This document shows positions 22,032 through 34,365 of a stretch of DNA of 64,000 nucleotides, one piece after another; position 1 is the first letter of the stretch; each line of letters begins with the position of its first letter. A program made the position numbers and the translations under genes. The notes beneath the pieces are model-generated. The model was not told where the DNA came from, searched no databases, and saw nothing but the letters and a program-made list of their open reading frames with translations. Source of the DNA: Coix lacryma-jobi var. lacryma-jobi (lineage: Eukaryota > Streptophyta > Magnoliopsida > Poales > Poaceae); assembly GCA_009763385.1 (NCBI GenBank), contig CM019824.1, forward strand, positions 114,284,660 to 114,348,659, given 5' to 3'.

Positions 22032-25000
22032 TGTAACACCTCTGGTGTTTAAGATGTAATTAACCTGACATGTCATCATCATTAGTCATTAATCATTCTT
22101 GCCTAGCATTTATGTTTGCTTAGTACTTGTGTAGCAATCTCTTTTCAAAAACCCTAAAGCCCAAATCTTCCTATAAGGGCAAAAATGGTAATTTCACCTC
22201 TGTGCCTAGCCTTGATTTTTTTTCCTTGTTCAATTTGATGTCTTGAAGCTTTGTTGTGTTGTTCAAAAATCAAAATCAAAAATCAGATTTCAAAGTCCTT
22301 TTGAAAAACCCTAATTTCCAAACCCTGGCTTTTACCCCTCTTTTAATAATTTAAAAACTATTCAAAATTTGGACATGGTCCAAAAAGCAAAGTTGTAGAT
22401 CTGGCCAAGATAAACAACTTTGGTATTTACAAATTTTCAAGTTTCTATACAAAGTTTGAAGTAATTTCAAATTCATTCCAATTCCAGTTTTTGTCCCCTT
22501 TTCAGTTTTCAAAATTTATTCAAAAAACTATTGAGTTTCAGAAAAAGTGTATATTAGCAAAGTTGTAGGTTTTGATAAAAGGAACAGCTTTCATGTTTGC
22601 AGATTTCCAACTTTCAATGTAAAATCAAAAGTAATTTTGAATTTATTCAAATCCCAAAAGTGTTCCCTTTTCTGATTTCAAATGTGGTTCAAAAACTATT
22701 TGGATTTTGAAAATGTTCATATTGGCAAAGTTTTAGATCTCTTTTTTCTGAACAACTTTGATGTTTTGGGTTTTTGCTGCTCAGTTCAAAGTTTCGAAGT
22801 AATTTGCAAAATACAGAAATCAGTTCAAAAAGTCAAACCCTAGCCTACCCTGTTCATCTCCTACCTCGCGTAGGGGGGGGCCCGGCCATGGCCCGGTCGC
22901 CGGCGCTGCGCGCGCCACGCGCTCGGCCGCCGTTCGCCTGCCCCCGACCTGCCGCCGCTGGTCCCGTGATGATTTCGCGCCCGCACGCGCCGAGCGCTGA
23001 CCTTGCCCCGTCCCCCACAGTGCCCAGCGAGTCGCCGCCGCGTGTTCAACGCCGGCGAGCTCACGCCCGTCCCCTGCACGCACGCCTGCCCTTCCGCCAG
23101 CGCGCAATCGAGTGCGCACGCCTCCGCCAAGCTTATCCGCCTGTGCGCGACGCTTATCCACCCCCGAGCACGCCTATAAAACCCACCGCCGGTGAGCCGG
23201 AACCCTCACCCGCCTCCGCCACCGTCGACACACCAGTCCAGAGCCTCTCCCACCCAACCACCTAGCTCAGAAGCTCCGCCGTGTTCTTGCGAAGCTTTTC
23301 CCCTCCTCAATTTTACCGCCGCCGCCCCCTATTGCCCGGCGTAACCTCATCTGCTCGGATTCTGGCGAAACGCCGGTGAGCACGGATTTGGGAAATCCCC
23401 ATTCCCCGGCCGTGATCTTCCTTCCCCGACCAATGTTCCTTCTTCCTCGCATCCTTGCGCGTCTAACCATGCCTCGATGATCCGTTGTGGTGCTCAGGAA
23501 CGCCGGAACGCCGTCGCGACGCGGTTCTGCCCACCGACGACCCCCGCTCCGTCGACCTCCTAGCTCCGGCCGTCCCCTCGCCTCGCCACCGCGCGTTATC
23601 GACTGCCGGTGAGCTCCTGAACCTCCCCATGCCCTTGGTTTCGCCCGAGCGCCTCTGCCGTGGCCGGAACGCCATCGCGCCGCCGCGGGGTGACCGCCGG
23701 CGTGAGGAAGACGATGAACAGTGCGATTTTTCTTTTTCAGTTTGTTTTGAATAGTGTTCGAATTTCATCTTTTTGTGTAATTTTCTGTGTTGTTCCGAAA
23801 ATTCTGAAAAAATTCAGGGTAGACTCTTTACACCTTGAAGTATTTTAGAAAAATATAAAACTTGACTTTTCTGCAAAAATTTGAAAATGTAAAATCCCTC
23901 TTTTAATTAATAAATGGATGGTTTTGGATTTTTAGAAAATCATTTATAACTCCAAAAATCTATAGATAAATTTTTGTGAGCTTCCTATGCCATGTTTAGT
24001 CTCTGGTGAAATTTGGAAGTCTTTTGGAACAAGTTGATTTTTGAGCCTTTATTTTAATTGTTAAATAGTGCCGTTTGTTAATTGATGTCTGATTTTATTT
24101 GAGCACCTTAATGACCTCCAAAAATTATGAAATTTGTTTTGCCATCTATCTACACCATAATGAACTTATGTGATTAATTTGGTAATTTTTGGAGCAACTG
24201 CATAAAATGACTTTTTTTAAAATAATTAAGAAAAATAGAAAAAAATGATTAAGGTTCATGTTGTATGCCCTGTGTTGCATTGTTCATACTAGCATACTCA
24301 TGAGCATGCATCATTGCATTCGTATAGTCACCGAAGAAGGCGTCAAGATCGAGGCAGCCGCTGACGAACCTGTCCCTGAGGCTACCCCGAGCTCCGACAA
24401 CTGCCCTGCCGCCCTCGAGCCTGCCCTCTTTGCTCTTCAAAGCAAGCCCCGGTGCATTTAACCCCTTTCCTTGAATTTATAAAATGATTTTCTTAAATGC
24501 TTTTGAGTTAAATTATTGCATTAGGTTTATAGGAGTTGTGTGCTATCCTAATTGATGCACTATCCACCTTGACCACTGATACACCCGATACCTGCTTTTC
24601 AAAAGTATTTGAAAAATGCTTAGGAATGCTTATTGAATTAGACTTTGCAATAAAATGTCATTTTCAAAAGTGTGATCACTGAAAGAATCTTTATGGGAAT
24701 TTGGCTTTACCTCCCGTTCGATGACTGCTTGCCTAGCTAGCATGTTGTCATTGTCGAGAAGAGGTTGTCCGCGCGTACGGTGCCGTCATGTTGTAGTCCG
24801 GGACTCAACAGTTGACACCGACCGGGACAGGGTTCAAAAACCGACAGGACCTGTACTCTTGGGTTAGAGTCCCGAGGTGCTTGTTGCTGACGGAAAAACT
24901 TTAGGGACCATCCGTATTGGGGCCTGCTGGTCAGGACTTGTAACTATTCACATACTTCGGAATGCTCTGGCTCCGAGGAATCCTTTATTGGACCGACAAC

Positions 25001-25927
25001 CGCGCACTGGGAGTGGAGAGATGGCGGAAGTAGCATGTACCCACGTGGTCGTCGTACCTGGATAGGAGTGGTGTACTGTACTTCCGGGTGGCGTAGGACC
25101 GGGCCCAATCTTGGAGGAATCGTGGTAGACGAGTTGGCATATGCAAGCTTGGGTGCTACATATGCAGTGTGGATAGGGATCCTCAGCTGAGTATTATTTA
25201 TCCGGATTAACGTTGCTCCTCGGTTATGGAGACTTGGTCCACTGACTGTCAACGGAGAGTGGTTCTCAACTAGGTATGTTTTGAAATGTAAAATGAATCA
25301 TGAACGATGAAGAATTGAGGAATACTGAATCTTTCCAAAATAAAATAAGGTTTACAAAAAAAATGCTTTTCTGCAAAATACTTGATCTTGCTTAAACCTT
25401 ACCTTGACTACCCTAAGCCTCTCATTCCTGAGTCTTCTCCCTTTTCTTTAGTCGGGTAAGTCTTGTTGAGTACCCCAGTACTCAGGGTTTGTTACACATG
25501 CTGCAGGTATGACAGAGTCCCCGATGTGTCTTGCACCCTGCTGCGTGACCATCGTCCAGGAAGAGGCCGATGAGGCCGAAGAATAGTTGTACACCCTCGG
25601 GCAGGGTGATTATAAGTATCTTTGCTGTTCTCCACTACGTTGCCTATGTCTATCTCTATTATCAGAACTTGGTTTGTAATAACTGCACCTTAATTTCTAT
25701 TTGGAACCCTGCTTTGTAAAACTATTGTTATTTAAGTCTTCCGCTCTTTATTCCGATGTTATTTGTAAAAGTATGCAATGCTGTAACCGAATTGTGAGAT
25801 GATCCTGCGGACATTGGGCACTGATGTGGCCCGGTGGCGAACAGGTCTTAATCACATGGAACATGGGTTCGGCTGTCAGAGGTTGACAGGGACACGTGGG
25901 CCATGGGATAAGGGTCGTTCCGTCACA
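22032..25927 (+). mobile_element. 3' LTR of Tek-1 (3896 bp)
   Basis: Near-identical to 12422-16303. The length difference comes mainly from 14 extra bases near 25676-25690. The TATA box is at 23175. It ends CCGTCACA, followed by the target-site copy AAACT. Confidence 0.95.
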
Positions 25928-26590
25928 AAACTATTCCCGTTCTCCCGTTTAGGAAGAGCGAGAAAATGGTATAATGATTCCGTAAGGAGCGTAAATAGAA
26001 ATTGGGATGAACTTCGGGACAACTTTTGTCTTGCTTTCTTCCCTCTTTTTTGAATCTCTGATCTTAGAATCGAAATTCTTACATTCAAACAAAAAGAGAA
26101 GGAGACGCTAGAAGCAACTTGGGCTAGGTTCAAACACCTTACCAATTCTAGCCCAAACCTTTCCTTGCCAGACCATGTGCTACACTTTCACTTTTATTAT
26201 GGTCTTAACAAGGAAGGTGCTCTACATCTCGATTTAGCTTTTGGAGGATCTTTCTCACATAAACTTGTTAGTGAAGGAGGAGACATCCTAAATAAAATCC
26301 TTGAAAACACTCCTTACACTAGCACTTTTGACGAATTCCCAGAAGAAGTCGAGCCCAATCTCGACCAACACGAGGAGGAACACACAATCAAATTTGAAAT
26401 TCCTTCAAATCCTTCCAATTTGGTTGTCACAGAACCTTCTCTAGAGAAAACACCCTACACTTTAGAAAATAATGAACCCCATCGTTCGGTGTTCTTCTCT
26501 GAAATCGAGGAAGATGATATCAAACAGCATGGAAGCTACTTCATAAACACCTCTTTAAATCCATGCTCATATGAAACATCTCCTGATTGA
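25928..26590 (+). pseudogene. Gyp-A gag, second part
   Basis: This resumes the frame cut at 12421: FPFSRLGRARKWYNDSV, then NRNWDELRDNFCLAFF. An in-frame TGA lies at 26051-26053. The same frame then continues through KEKETLEATWARFKHL, SLPDHVLHFHFYYGL and a C-terminal acidic region, ending at 26590. These are the usual phrases of the gag domain in Athila/Tat-type elements. No zinc knuckle is visible. No frameshift is needed, so a single stop is the only visible break apart from the Tek-1 insertion. Confidence 0.87.
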
Positions 26591-28578
26591 ATTGGTGTGT
26601 CTAACATTGCCACACTCGAGATTTTCAACCCCCTCACACTTTCTGTTTACAAAAACTTCAAAAGGGCGGTTGTCGATGCATATGTTTATCACAAATTTTG
26701 TAGATCTCGTAGTGCTCTTAAGTTGGTGTTGGAGGGGAAACTATTTCACCAAATCACATCTTGAAGGTTTCCCCAGGACAAGCTCAGTGTCCTAAAACAA
26801 GCACCTTTCAGATCAGTGTTCACCTTCCTGCTACACTGCCCTTGTGTAATGAGCATAGGGATATAATTGTTAAAATATTCCTTCGGGTATTCTTGTCACT
26901 AACCTTTCCAGGTCCGGAGCAAAAAGTTTGAAGGAATGACAAACACAAGGTATGTCCAACTATTCCTCATGCAACATTGAATTACATTCATCTAATCTTG
27001 ATTTTTGCGAATCTAAGCTTGGGGGATACACTTTGTAAGAACATTCCTTACCATGTTGCTATGATTGGTTGCCCCTACCTTTAAGACATGCTCATGTGCT
27101 ATACACTAATCATGCTCTCTCATTACCATTTAAGTAAATCTCTTAATGCTTTAATACTACCTTCATTTGCTATAGTATATGCTCTGGTTTTGAAGTATTC
27201 TCATACACCTTTTAAATTAGGCATGGTTCTTAGTTTAAACTGTTTTCATGAATTAAAGTAAGACATGGTGTCTGGTTTGATTCTTGAGCTAAAAGGTGTC
27301 CTGATTTTACCTCTAAAGGCTTTTAAATTAAGTATGGTGCTTAGGTTAAAATGCCTTCCTAGATCAAATTAGACGTGGTGTCTAGGTTGATTTTTGAGCC
27401 AATAGTATACTGTAGTGGATGCTGGATATTTTGTTGGACTAACCCCTGTAGGAAAACTTTCAATATAATTTGTGGGAAAGTCCTGAGATGAACTCACACT
27501 AGAGATGAAGAGACACATGAACTTCAACAACTTGCGCAAGGGAGACACAACTCACTGATCATAGAGAAATGAGATCCATGGAACAAGACAAAAGATGAGT
27601 GCCACAAAACAATATCTACAATCAAAGCACTCACTCCATGGAAGTAGGTGAACAAGTCTGAGCTGGGTCACTAGAAGATAAAGACCATTCGTGGGAGGAA
27701 CAACACACCTTCACTGATAGGTTGACACACAGAGAAGGAAGGTTGATCCCTCTAAAGATGATCCTACTATACCTTCCTCCTCTCAAGCTCCCATCACTCA
27801 GGTTCACTATGAGATAAGCAAGATAAGACAACATATTCATGAAGAACAACCAATCAGACAAGAAAAGCTTCCACAAGGTGGTTCACCACATCACTCTTCA
27901 ATGATAAAGGTAACATCTCAAGGTATGTGACCATCACTTTAAAAGCTTCTCCTTAATTCTTGTATGTGCATAAATAAGAACCAAACATGTTTTAGTAGCA
28001 CATTAATTGATCCAACCTAATCAACTCAACATGTTCAGTTCTTTACTCTTTGTTCCTAGCTTTACTCTCTTAACCAATGAGCTAAAATGTTGTACATCTA
28101 ACCTTTGGAAGATGATATATCACAATCATGAAAATATTCACACTTTATGCATAGATTATCCTTCCTTGGGTTAAGTAATCTGATCTGTTAAATATTTTAA
28201 GATGCTACTTTCATGCTCGTCTTTTGATCCTATCACTCATGTTAAGATTAAATAAAGCACATAAACAACAAGTTTGTCTTGCTTGATGTGCCTAAGGTTA
28301 GAGAGGAATAAAATAAAACTTTTGGTTCTATTGGTGTTTTTCGACCAACAGAACCCATGCACTTGATCTCTACCTTGTCTTTTTGAGCAGGACACACTGT
28401 TAAGCAAACATGGCAAAGTTTGTCACTCCCTAATTCTACAGAGTGAAGGACCTAGATCTACAAGAACATGCACACTGAGCAAGATGCTGCTAGCTTCCAT
28501 AATTAACGCTTCACTTCAAACTGCTAGACGAACGAAGAACATGAGTGACACCATATCAAGAGGCATAAACAAGAATGA
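26591..28578 (+). other. Gyp-A internal noncoding region
   Basis: AT-rich DNA without a supported gene. Notable are AGCTTGGGGGATA at 27014, short repeated phrases (TTAGGCATGGTTCTTAG near 27219 and TTAAGTATGGTGCTTAGG near 27327; GACATGGTGTCTGG near 27263 and GACGTGGTGTCTAGG near 27371) and splice-donor-like AAGGTATGT strings at 26948 and 27918. Decayed coding sequence cannot be excluded. Confidence 0.5.
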
Positions 28579-28896
28579 ATGATGGAAGACGTCGTAGTTA
28601 GAATTAGAGGTCATGAAGTCCCCACAGACGTCTTGATCTTCGACATAAGAGAAGATGATGATGTTCACCTCATCCTAGGAAGACCATTCCTCTACGCTAC
28701 AAGTGCAATCATCTACAAGAGGAAATCCATTTTCACTTTCCTAGAGAAAAGGCACGATGCAACTTCATCAACTACATACCCAATGAAGCACCCAAGAAGA
28801 ACAGAAGTGAAAGACGCCGCTCTCAAAGCCAAAGAAGACAAACTATCAAGAATAGAGAGGCCAATCACGAAGAAGAAGTTATCGACACTGTCCTAG
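28579..28896 (+). pseudogene. Gyp-A protease remnant
   Basis: The frame reads VRIRGHEVPTDVLIFDI, then DDDVHLILGRPFLYATSAII and a Lys-rich tail. The pattern VPTDVLIFDI...VHLILGRPFL matches the C-terminal half of a gypsy aspartic protease and aligns with the Gyp-B stretch VPADFIILDM...VPLILGRPFL at 44840-44925. The active-site half (Asp-x-Gly) is not visible upstream. No RT frame follows, as in Gyp-B. Confidence 0.7.
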
Positions 28897-30747
28897 AAAA
28901 AAAAAAGAAACCTCAAGACAGTGAACCACAGGAAGTGAAAACTCAGACCAAGAAGGTATGAAAGAAAATGTCTGCACCTGAGAGGTACTATCAATAATAA
29001 CTTTCCAAACGTCTGACATACCTCAGGAGGTCTGAACCAAGGGAATGTCCGGTTCGTCAGACCTAAATATCCGAACCTTCGCCAAAAGGTAAAAACTGGT
29101 AGTTATCCTCATATTTACTTTTCTGCATATTTCTCATATTTAATTCTTAGTCATTTATTACATCATCATATTTAATCATTGCATCATCATATTTAATTCA
29201 CAAACATTTTAATTTCTGCATTGCATTAGAAAAGAAAATAAAAATATTGCATTTGTTACACTACATCATAAACCATGAAGCCCCATGTGAATAATTCTAT
29301 GGTGTGTAAAAACCCACAGGAATGTTCACCGTGGTGGCATAAAAAATAATAATATAATGCATACATTCATCCTGTTGCATTTTTCTCTTGCATCATAAAG
29401 ATATTAAAATACAAAAATATTGAGAAAGAGATCTTACTGAAACTCTGGGCAATTAAGGCTTAAGTGGCCAACCACTAACGCTTAATCTATTCCACAAGTT
29501 CTGTTGTCTATTTGAGTTTTACAGGATCTAAAAGACCAAGAAAAGCTGACGAGCAAGTGAATGTTCCATCTACTGTCGGAGCACTATCCACCAACCATCA
29601 ATATCCATCAAAGCTTCGATAGAGGAAGTACATTTCCACTGCGAGTTCGCTACATGGCAAGAATGAACGACTACGTCAACATTCAGCTTGGGGAAAAGCA
29701 CCCCTGTGTATCCAGGTAAGTATTCTTATCGTCTTAAGTTTTCTTTCTATACATAAATCTAAAAATATATATATAAAAAAATGTGGGCACATGAAGGCTC
29801 ACCATTAATTAAAAAGAAAAAAAATGTATGGGCACATGAAGGATCAATGCTATTAAAGGAACCGGCTTGGGGAAGACGCACCCCCGTTATCTTCGTAATC
29901 CAGGTATGTCTTATTCATTATCTTAGTTATTTATAATAAAGTGTGTTAGGTTAAATAAATAGTGTGTTAAGATTGCTTAGTTTGTTTTAAGAAGTTAATA
30001 ATAAAAGAAGAACTCTCTCTAATCTTTTACATGGAAATAATGAATAGTTGCTCTATCTAATTTCTTTCAAGTACCTAGCTTTCAAAGCATGAGTTCTCCT
30101 GATTAATAATGATGCTTAAAAAACAAAATTAAATATATGGGTAGCAAATGCTTGATCCAGAGTCTAGGTAATTGATAGATATGATATGTGATGATCTGAG
30201 CTACTGTTATCTTGTTCTAAAACAACACTAGAGTTCCGGAGAGTTTCTAATATTAATATGACTAATAATGGCATTGAGTTAAATTAAGCTTTGTTGACCC
30301 TATGAGAAGTTATCATGCTATTGAATTGAGATCACTTACACATTTCATCCATCCTCCATATAAATGCTCATGATTATCTATTGTTATCCTCTCAAAAGTT
30401 TGTTGGAAGCATGTGGCTATTGAAAGAAAAGAGAGAAATATATATATATATATATCCGAGGAAATAAAAAGGGACAAGTGTCTGAAACCTCAAAAAGATA
30501 GATCCCAAGGAAATAAAAAGGGACAAGTGTCCGGAACCTCGAAAAGAAAAAAAAAGAAAAAAAAAAGAAAAAAAATATATCAGAAAAAAATGGGCACGTG
30601 CCCGACAATAGAATTAGCCTGATAGCCATGTGTCTCTGATAAACAAAAGGGAGGGATATATTTCAAAAGAGCATCGGCCTCCATTTTCAATACACATGCA
30701 CTTCTCGATTCAATGGTATGGTTGACTTTCTCTTTGGATCCATTGTT
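28897..30747 (+). other. Gyp-A 3' noncoding region with repeated CTTGGGGA modules
   Basis: AT-rich with no gene seen. GCTTGGGGAAAAGCACCCC at 29687 and GCTTGGGGAAGACGCACCCC at 29865 are each followed within about 40 bp by CCAGGTAAGT or CCAGGTATGT, which look like splice donors. At 30429-30456 there is an (AT)n run. At 30455-30545 a 40-bp phrase with GGGACAAGTGTC is duplicated, followed by an A-rich GAAAAA stretch to 30580. Confidence 0.5.
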
Positions 30748-30763
30748 TGAGGAGAAAGAGAGT
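30748..30763 (+). other. Polypurine tract of Gyp-A
   Basis: TGAGGAGAAAGAGAGT lies directly before the 3' LTR at 30764. The bases left of the 5' LTR (10665-10680, Sire-2 RT sequence) read almost the same, TGAGGAGAAAGAGCGT. Confidence 0.8.
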
Positions 30764-32132
30764 TGTTGACGCTCACTAATGCTCATAATTAACCATCAAC
30801 TATTGCATGAAATGACACTAAATGAATTACAAAGCATAGTTGTAGGGTTTGAATCTAACAAGTTCCACGAGTTTTGGTGCTCTCACTTGTTTTATAGGAT
30901 ATCAATATTTCACCATATAAAAGTATCTCAAGTGATGAATTGGAGTGCACCATTGCGAAGGGCTCGTCGAGACGATCGAAACAGACATATCATTTGCTAT
31001 ATTCGGAGTCCCGGATGAAAAGATATTAATTTCGCAACGAAATCTGCAAAAGAAGGATCTAGAAGACACCAGAAGACACCACGAGGCGGAACGCCACGTG
31101 GGCCCACTGGGCCAGACCGACCGGTCCTACATGGAGACCGACCGGTCGGCCACGGAGCCTGTTTCGCCTCCGCCTTCTGGAACATTCTTCCACCGCCTCC
31201 TAGGACGCATCTCCACCATCCCCGAAGTCGGTTTGATCCAACGGTGGGCGATAAACGTGACGCGGATCGATGACATGGCGATTCCTTGCCCCCTACTCTA
31301 GCTCGGGCTATATAAGCAACCCCAGACCCCCCTCTCCAGGCATCTCCATCTTCATTATTCATCTCCACATCAGAAACTAGGGTTTCAATTAGAAGTAGAG
31401 GTCCCTCTAGTTGATCGTCTAGTTCTAGTTCTAGTTCATCTTCTAGTTCTAGATCTAGTTCTAGTTCATCATCTAGTTGCAATCTAGAGAGGAGAAGGAG
31501 AGAGCTGAGGAGGAGCCAGATCTGTCGGATCTTCCTCGACATTGTATTGGTGCAGCATCTGGTTCGTCTTCAAGTAATCTCCAGGTTCTTCATTTACTAT
31601 TTCTGAATATTATATTTAATTTTAGTTCTTGCTTTATTTTATTTACTGGATCTCCGTTCGTATTGAGTGCTCTAGTTATCCGCGGTAATTAGAGTAGTAA
31701 GCGTTAGTGTAGACACGGTGTCTAGACTAGGGTTTACCTGATTTTGCGCCCAATCCTCCGGATAGTTGTGGTAGCTACAGGGGTGACAGCTTTGTAGATT
31801 GTTATAATCCACCACGTTAGGATTGGTGTTTCCGTAGAGCTTTTTGGCAGCCTTCTCCCGATTACCCTTTTCCTAGTCTTTTTCGAGAATCAGAAAGGTA
31901 CTGTTGCTCCGAAGTAAGTAAAGTATAGTGAGCCTTTAATTAAACAGACCCGCTTAGAAAACCCTATATCCCTATCTAACCACATTACCATTCTTTTCTT
32001 GGACGTTCTTAATTCTTCTAGTACACTTCACGTTCCCCGTGGAAATGGATACCCTGGAATACTCTCGGGTGAAAGCTACATCGGTATCCGTGCACTTGCG
32101 GTTTTTTCTGTGTGCGTTTAAAATACCCAACA
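30764..32132 (+). mobile_element. 3' LTR of Gyp-A
   Basis: Same length (1369 bp) and ends as 10681-12049. TATATAAG is at 31309. The U5 motif reads CGTGCACTTGCGG at about 32088-32101, one base changed from the left copy. AGCGT follows at 32133-32137. Confidence 0.95.
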
Positions 32133-32137
32133 AGCGT

Positions 32138-32896
32138 TTTATCCACACATCCCATTTTAAAACCCTTAGCAAGCAAAAAGGTTTTCAACCTATCATACCA
32201 GGCTCTAGGGGCTTGTTTCAAACCATACAAAGCTTTGTGAAGTTTAAAAACATTGTTTGGAAACTTGGGATTTTCGAAACCGGGGGGTTGTTTCACATAC
32301 ACCTCGTCTTCTATGTAGCCGTTTAAGAAGGAACTCTTGACATCCATTTGAAAAAGTTTAAACCCTTTGGATGCAGCAAAAGCCAAGAGTATCCTAATCA
32401 CCTCCAAACGAGCTACAGGAGCAAAAGTCTCCTCATAGTCTATCCTCTCCTTCTGACTATAGCCTTGGGCTACAAGTCTGGTCTTGTTTCTCACAACATG
32501 GCCATCTTCTCCTTGTTTGTTTTTGAAAACTCATTTTGTCCCAATAGGGTGACACTCAGGAGGAAGAGGAACCAGAACCCAAACCCGATTTCTCTCAAAA
32601 TTCCCTAACTCCTCATGCATGGCATTGACCCAATCCGGATCTGTCAAAGCGTGTCGAACATCTTAGGGTTCAAAATCAGCAACGAATGCAGAATGAGCAA
32701 AGTGAGAGATTTGTTGTGACCTTGACCGAGTGACACGTTCGCCGATGCTGCCGATCATCTGTTGAGGCGGGTTTTGGCGCTGAATGTGTCGAGGCGCCTC
32801 CCGAGCTGAAGAGACCTCCCCCTCAATAGCAGCTGGTGCCTCCTCGGGTACAAAAGGTACCGCTCGAGGTGGCGGATCCCACGGCCCCCAAGTCAT
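32138..32896 (-). pseudogene. Sire-2 reverse transcriptase, N-terminal part
   Basis: On the minus strand, a Ser/Arg-rich linker (THE RVTRSRSQQISH phrase near 32720) leads into RT. Two in-frame stops lie near 32662-32665 and 32538-32545. RT motifs follow: RLVAQGYSQKERIDYEETF, PVARLEVIRILLAFAA, QMDVKSSFLNGYIEDEVYV, PPGFENPKFPNNVFKL and ALYGLKQAPRAWYDRL, up to CVDKT where Gyp-A cuts in at 32132. The frame rejoins at 10680 when one AGCGT is dropped. A frameshift near 32893 separates it from the integrase frame. Confidence 0.92.
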
Positions 32897-34365
32897 CGAG
32901 GAAGAAGGGTCGGGGCCATGAGTGGTGTAGTAGAGGCCGCTCTTTGCGGCACACCAGGTGGAGGAGGTGCTGGATCATCCATCCCTTCAGCACCCTCGTC
33001 CTCGTCATCAAAAAGAGGCTCACCAACCTCATGATCACCTGCACGCTCAAAACGAGACGAAGGACAAACCATGGTCTCGTCGAAGGTGACATCGGATGTC
33101 TCCATGACTCGGTTAGTATCAAGGTTAAGTACACGATATGCTCGAGTATGAGTGCCATAACCCAAAAATACACTGTCAGAAGAACGAGACTCAAATTTGT
33201 CCAAGTTGCCCTTTTTGAGAATAAAACAGTGGCAACCAAAAACTCTAAAATAACTCACTTTGGGCTGTCTTCCAAAACGCAACTCATAAGAAGTCTTTTT
33301 CAAGAAAGCTCGGAGAAAAATGCGATTGGAAATATAGCATGCAGTGCTCATAGCTTCGGCACAATATCGCCTAGGAGTCCTATGCTCATCGAGCATCGTC
33401 CTGGCCATCTCTACAAGGGTCCGATTCTTCTTTTCTACAACACCATTCTGTGGCGGTGTGTAGGAGGAAGAAAACTGATGCTCTAAACCCAAAGAGTTAC
33501 ACAACTTCTCAAAGTCCGAATTCTTGAATTCGCAACCATTATCACTACGAATAGCTCGCATTGAGTTCAAAGGGAACTCATTCTGAAGACGCAAAATCAG
33601 ATTGCGAGCAAAAGAGAATGTCTCAGTTTTCTCAGCTAAAAAGAAAACCCATGAATATCTCGAAAAATCGTCAACAACAACAAGCACATACCACTTCCCC
33701 CCAACCGAGCTCACCCGAGCCGGACCAACAAGGTCCATGTGCAAAAGTTCTCTAGGGCGCTTAGTCATGACCTGAGTCACTGGATGGTGGGGAGCGGCAA
33801 CCATCTTCTCATGTCTACAAGAAAGGTAAACAAGATCCTTCTCTATGCACAACTTGGGCAATCCTCGGATTAAGCCAAGTGAGCTAAGCCTTGCAAGCAA
33901 GTCGAAGCTCAGGTGACCAAGTCTCATATGCCACTTCCAAAGATCAGAGGAGGAAGGTCCAGCCAAAAGACAACGAGAAACTCCAAACGACTCCGAGAAA
34001 TTCGCACGAAAGACTTTCCCAAAGGGCGAAATCATACATACAAGATTGCCCTGAGGATCCAAAATACGACTGAGATTTGGCTTAAAACGAATCTCATAGT
34101 CATCATCAAAGAGTTGCAAAATAGAAAGAAGGTTAAAATGCAAGTTAGAGACAAGAGCAACATCGTGCAACACAAAGTGCTCATTAACTCGCACCGACCC
34201 ACGAGACAACACTTTACCTTTGCTATTATCGCCGAAGGTGATAAACTCCTTTCCGGCGACCGGACTAAGACTGGAGAACCACTTGGCGTTTCCAGTCATG
34301 TGCCTCGAGCAACCGGAATCCACCAACCAAGATTCTCCAATCATTTTACCTACATCAATAAAAAG
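32893..34365 (-). pseudogene. Sire-2 protease and integrase
   Basis: Pol begins near 34365 with DVGKMIGESWLVDSGCSRHM. DSGCSRHMTG (about 34320) is the Copia protease active site. Then come the GAG-pre-integrase zinc region (KWHMRLGHLSFDLLARL) and the integrase core with MDLVGPARVSS, RSDNGCEFKN and NGVVEKKNRT, which supply the D, D, E residues. The integrase C-terminal region has RVFGCHCFILKKGNLDKF and FLGYGTHTRAYRVLN. The frame ends at 32893 after an acidic and Pro-rich extension. This is the most intact pol part of Sire-2. It is in a different frame from both the gag C-terminus and the RT. Confidence 0.92.

Larger units (their letters stand above)
12422..25927 (+). mobile_element. Tekay/Del-type chromovirus, complete ends (Tek-1, 13.5 kb)
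   Basis: Two long LTRs (12422-16303, 3882 bp; 22032-25927, 3896 bp) begin TGTAACACC and end CCGTCACA. They flank a TGGTATCGGAGC primer-binding site, an extra ORF, a gag-pol frame with chromodomain, and a polypurine tract. The target duplication AAACT (12417-12421 and 25928-25932) is perfect. Gag-pol holds three in-frame stops but no frameshift that I see. The LTRs differ by scattered substitutions and one 14-bp length difference near 16069/25676. This is the youngest of the nested elements. Confidence 0.95.
10681..32132 (+). mobile_element. Athila-like gypsy element without visible polymerase (Gyp-A), split by Tek-1
   Basis: It has two LTRs of 1369 bp each (10681-12049 and 30764-32132), TG...CA ends, a perfect 5-bp target duplication AGCGT, a TGGCGCCGTTGCC primer-binding site, a gag frame split by Tek-1, a protease remnant near 28580-28760 and a purine tract before the 3' LTR. 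I find no RT, RNase H or integrase, so it appears non-autonomous. Without Tek-1 its length is about 7.9 kb. It lies in plus orientation inside the minus-oriented Sire-2. Confidence 0.92.

Noticed and set aside
26165..26590. Separate host gene with acidic protein
   Set aside because: It is in the same frame as the Gyp-A gag just upstream, after one stop codon, and reads as the gag C-terminus.
30413..30622. Lys-rich open frame near 30.5 kb
   Set aside because: Low-complexity (AT)n and A-rich DNA in the 3' region of Gyp-A. No coding signal.
30997..31542. Minus-strand 181-aa frame in the Gyp-A 3' LTR
   Set aside because: Its Leu/Glu/Asp repeats come from the CTAGTT-rich simple repeat. It is broken in the other LTR.
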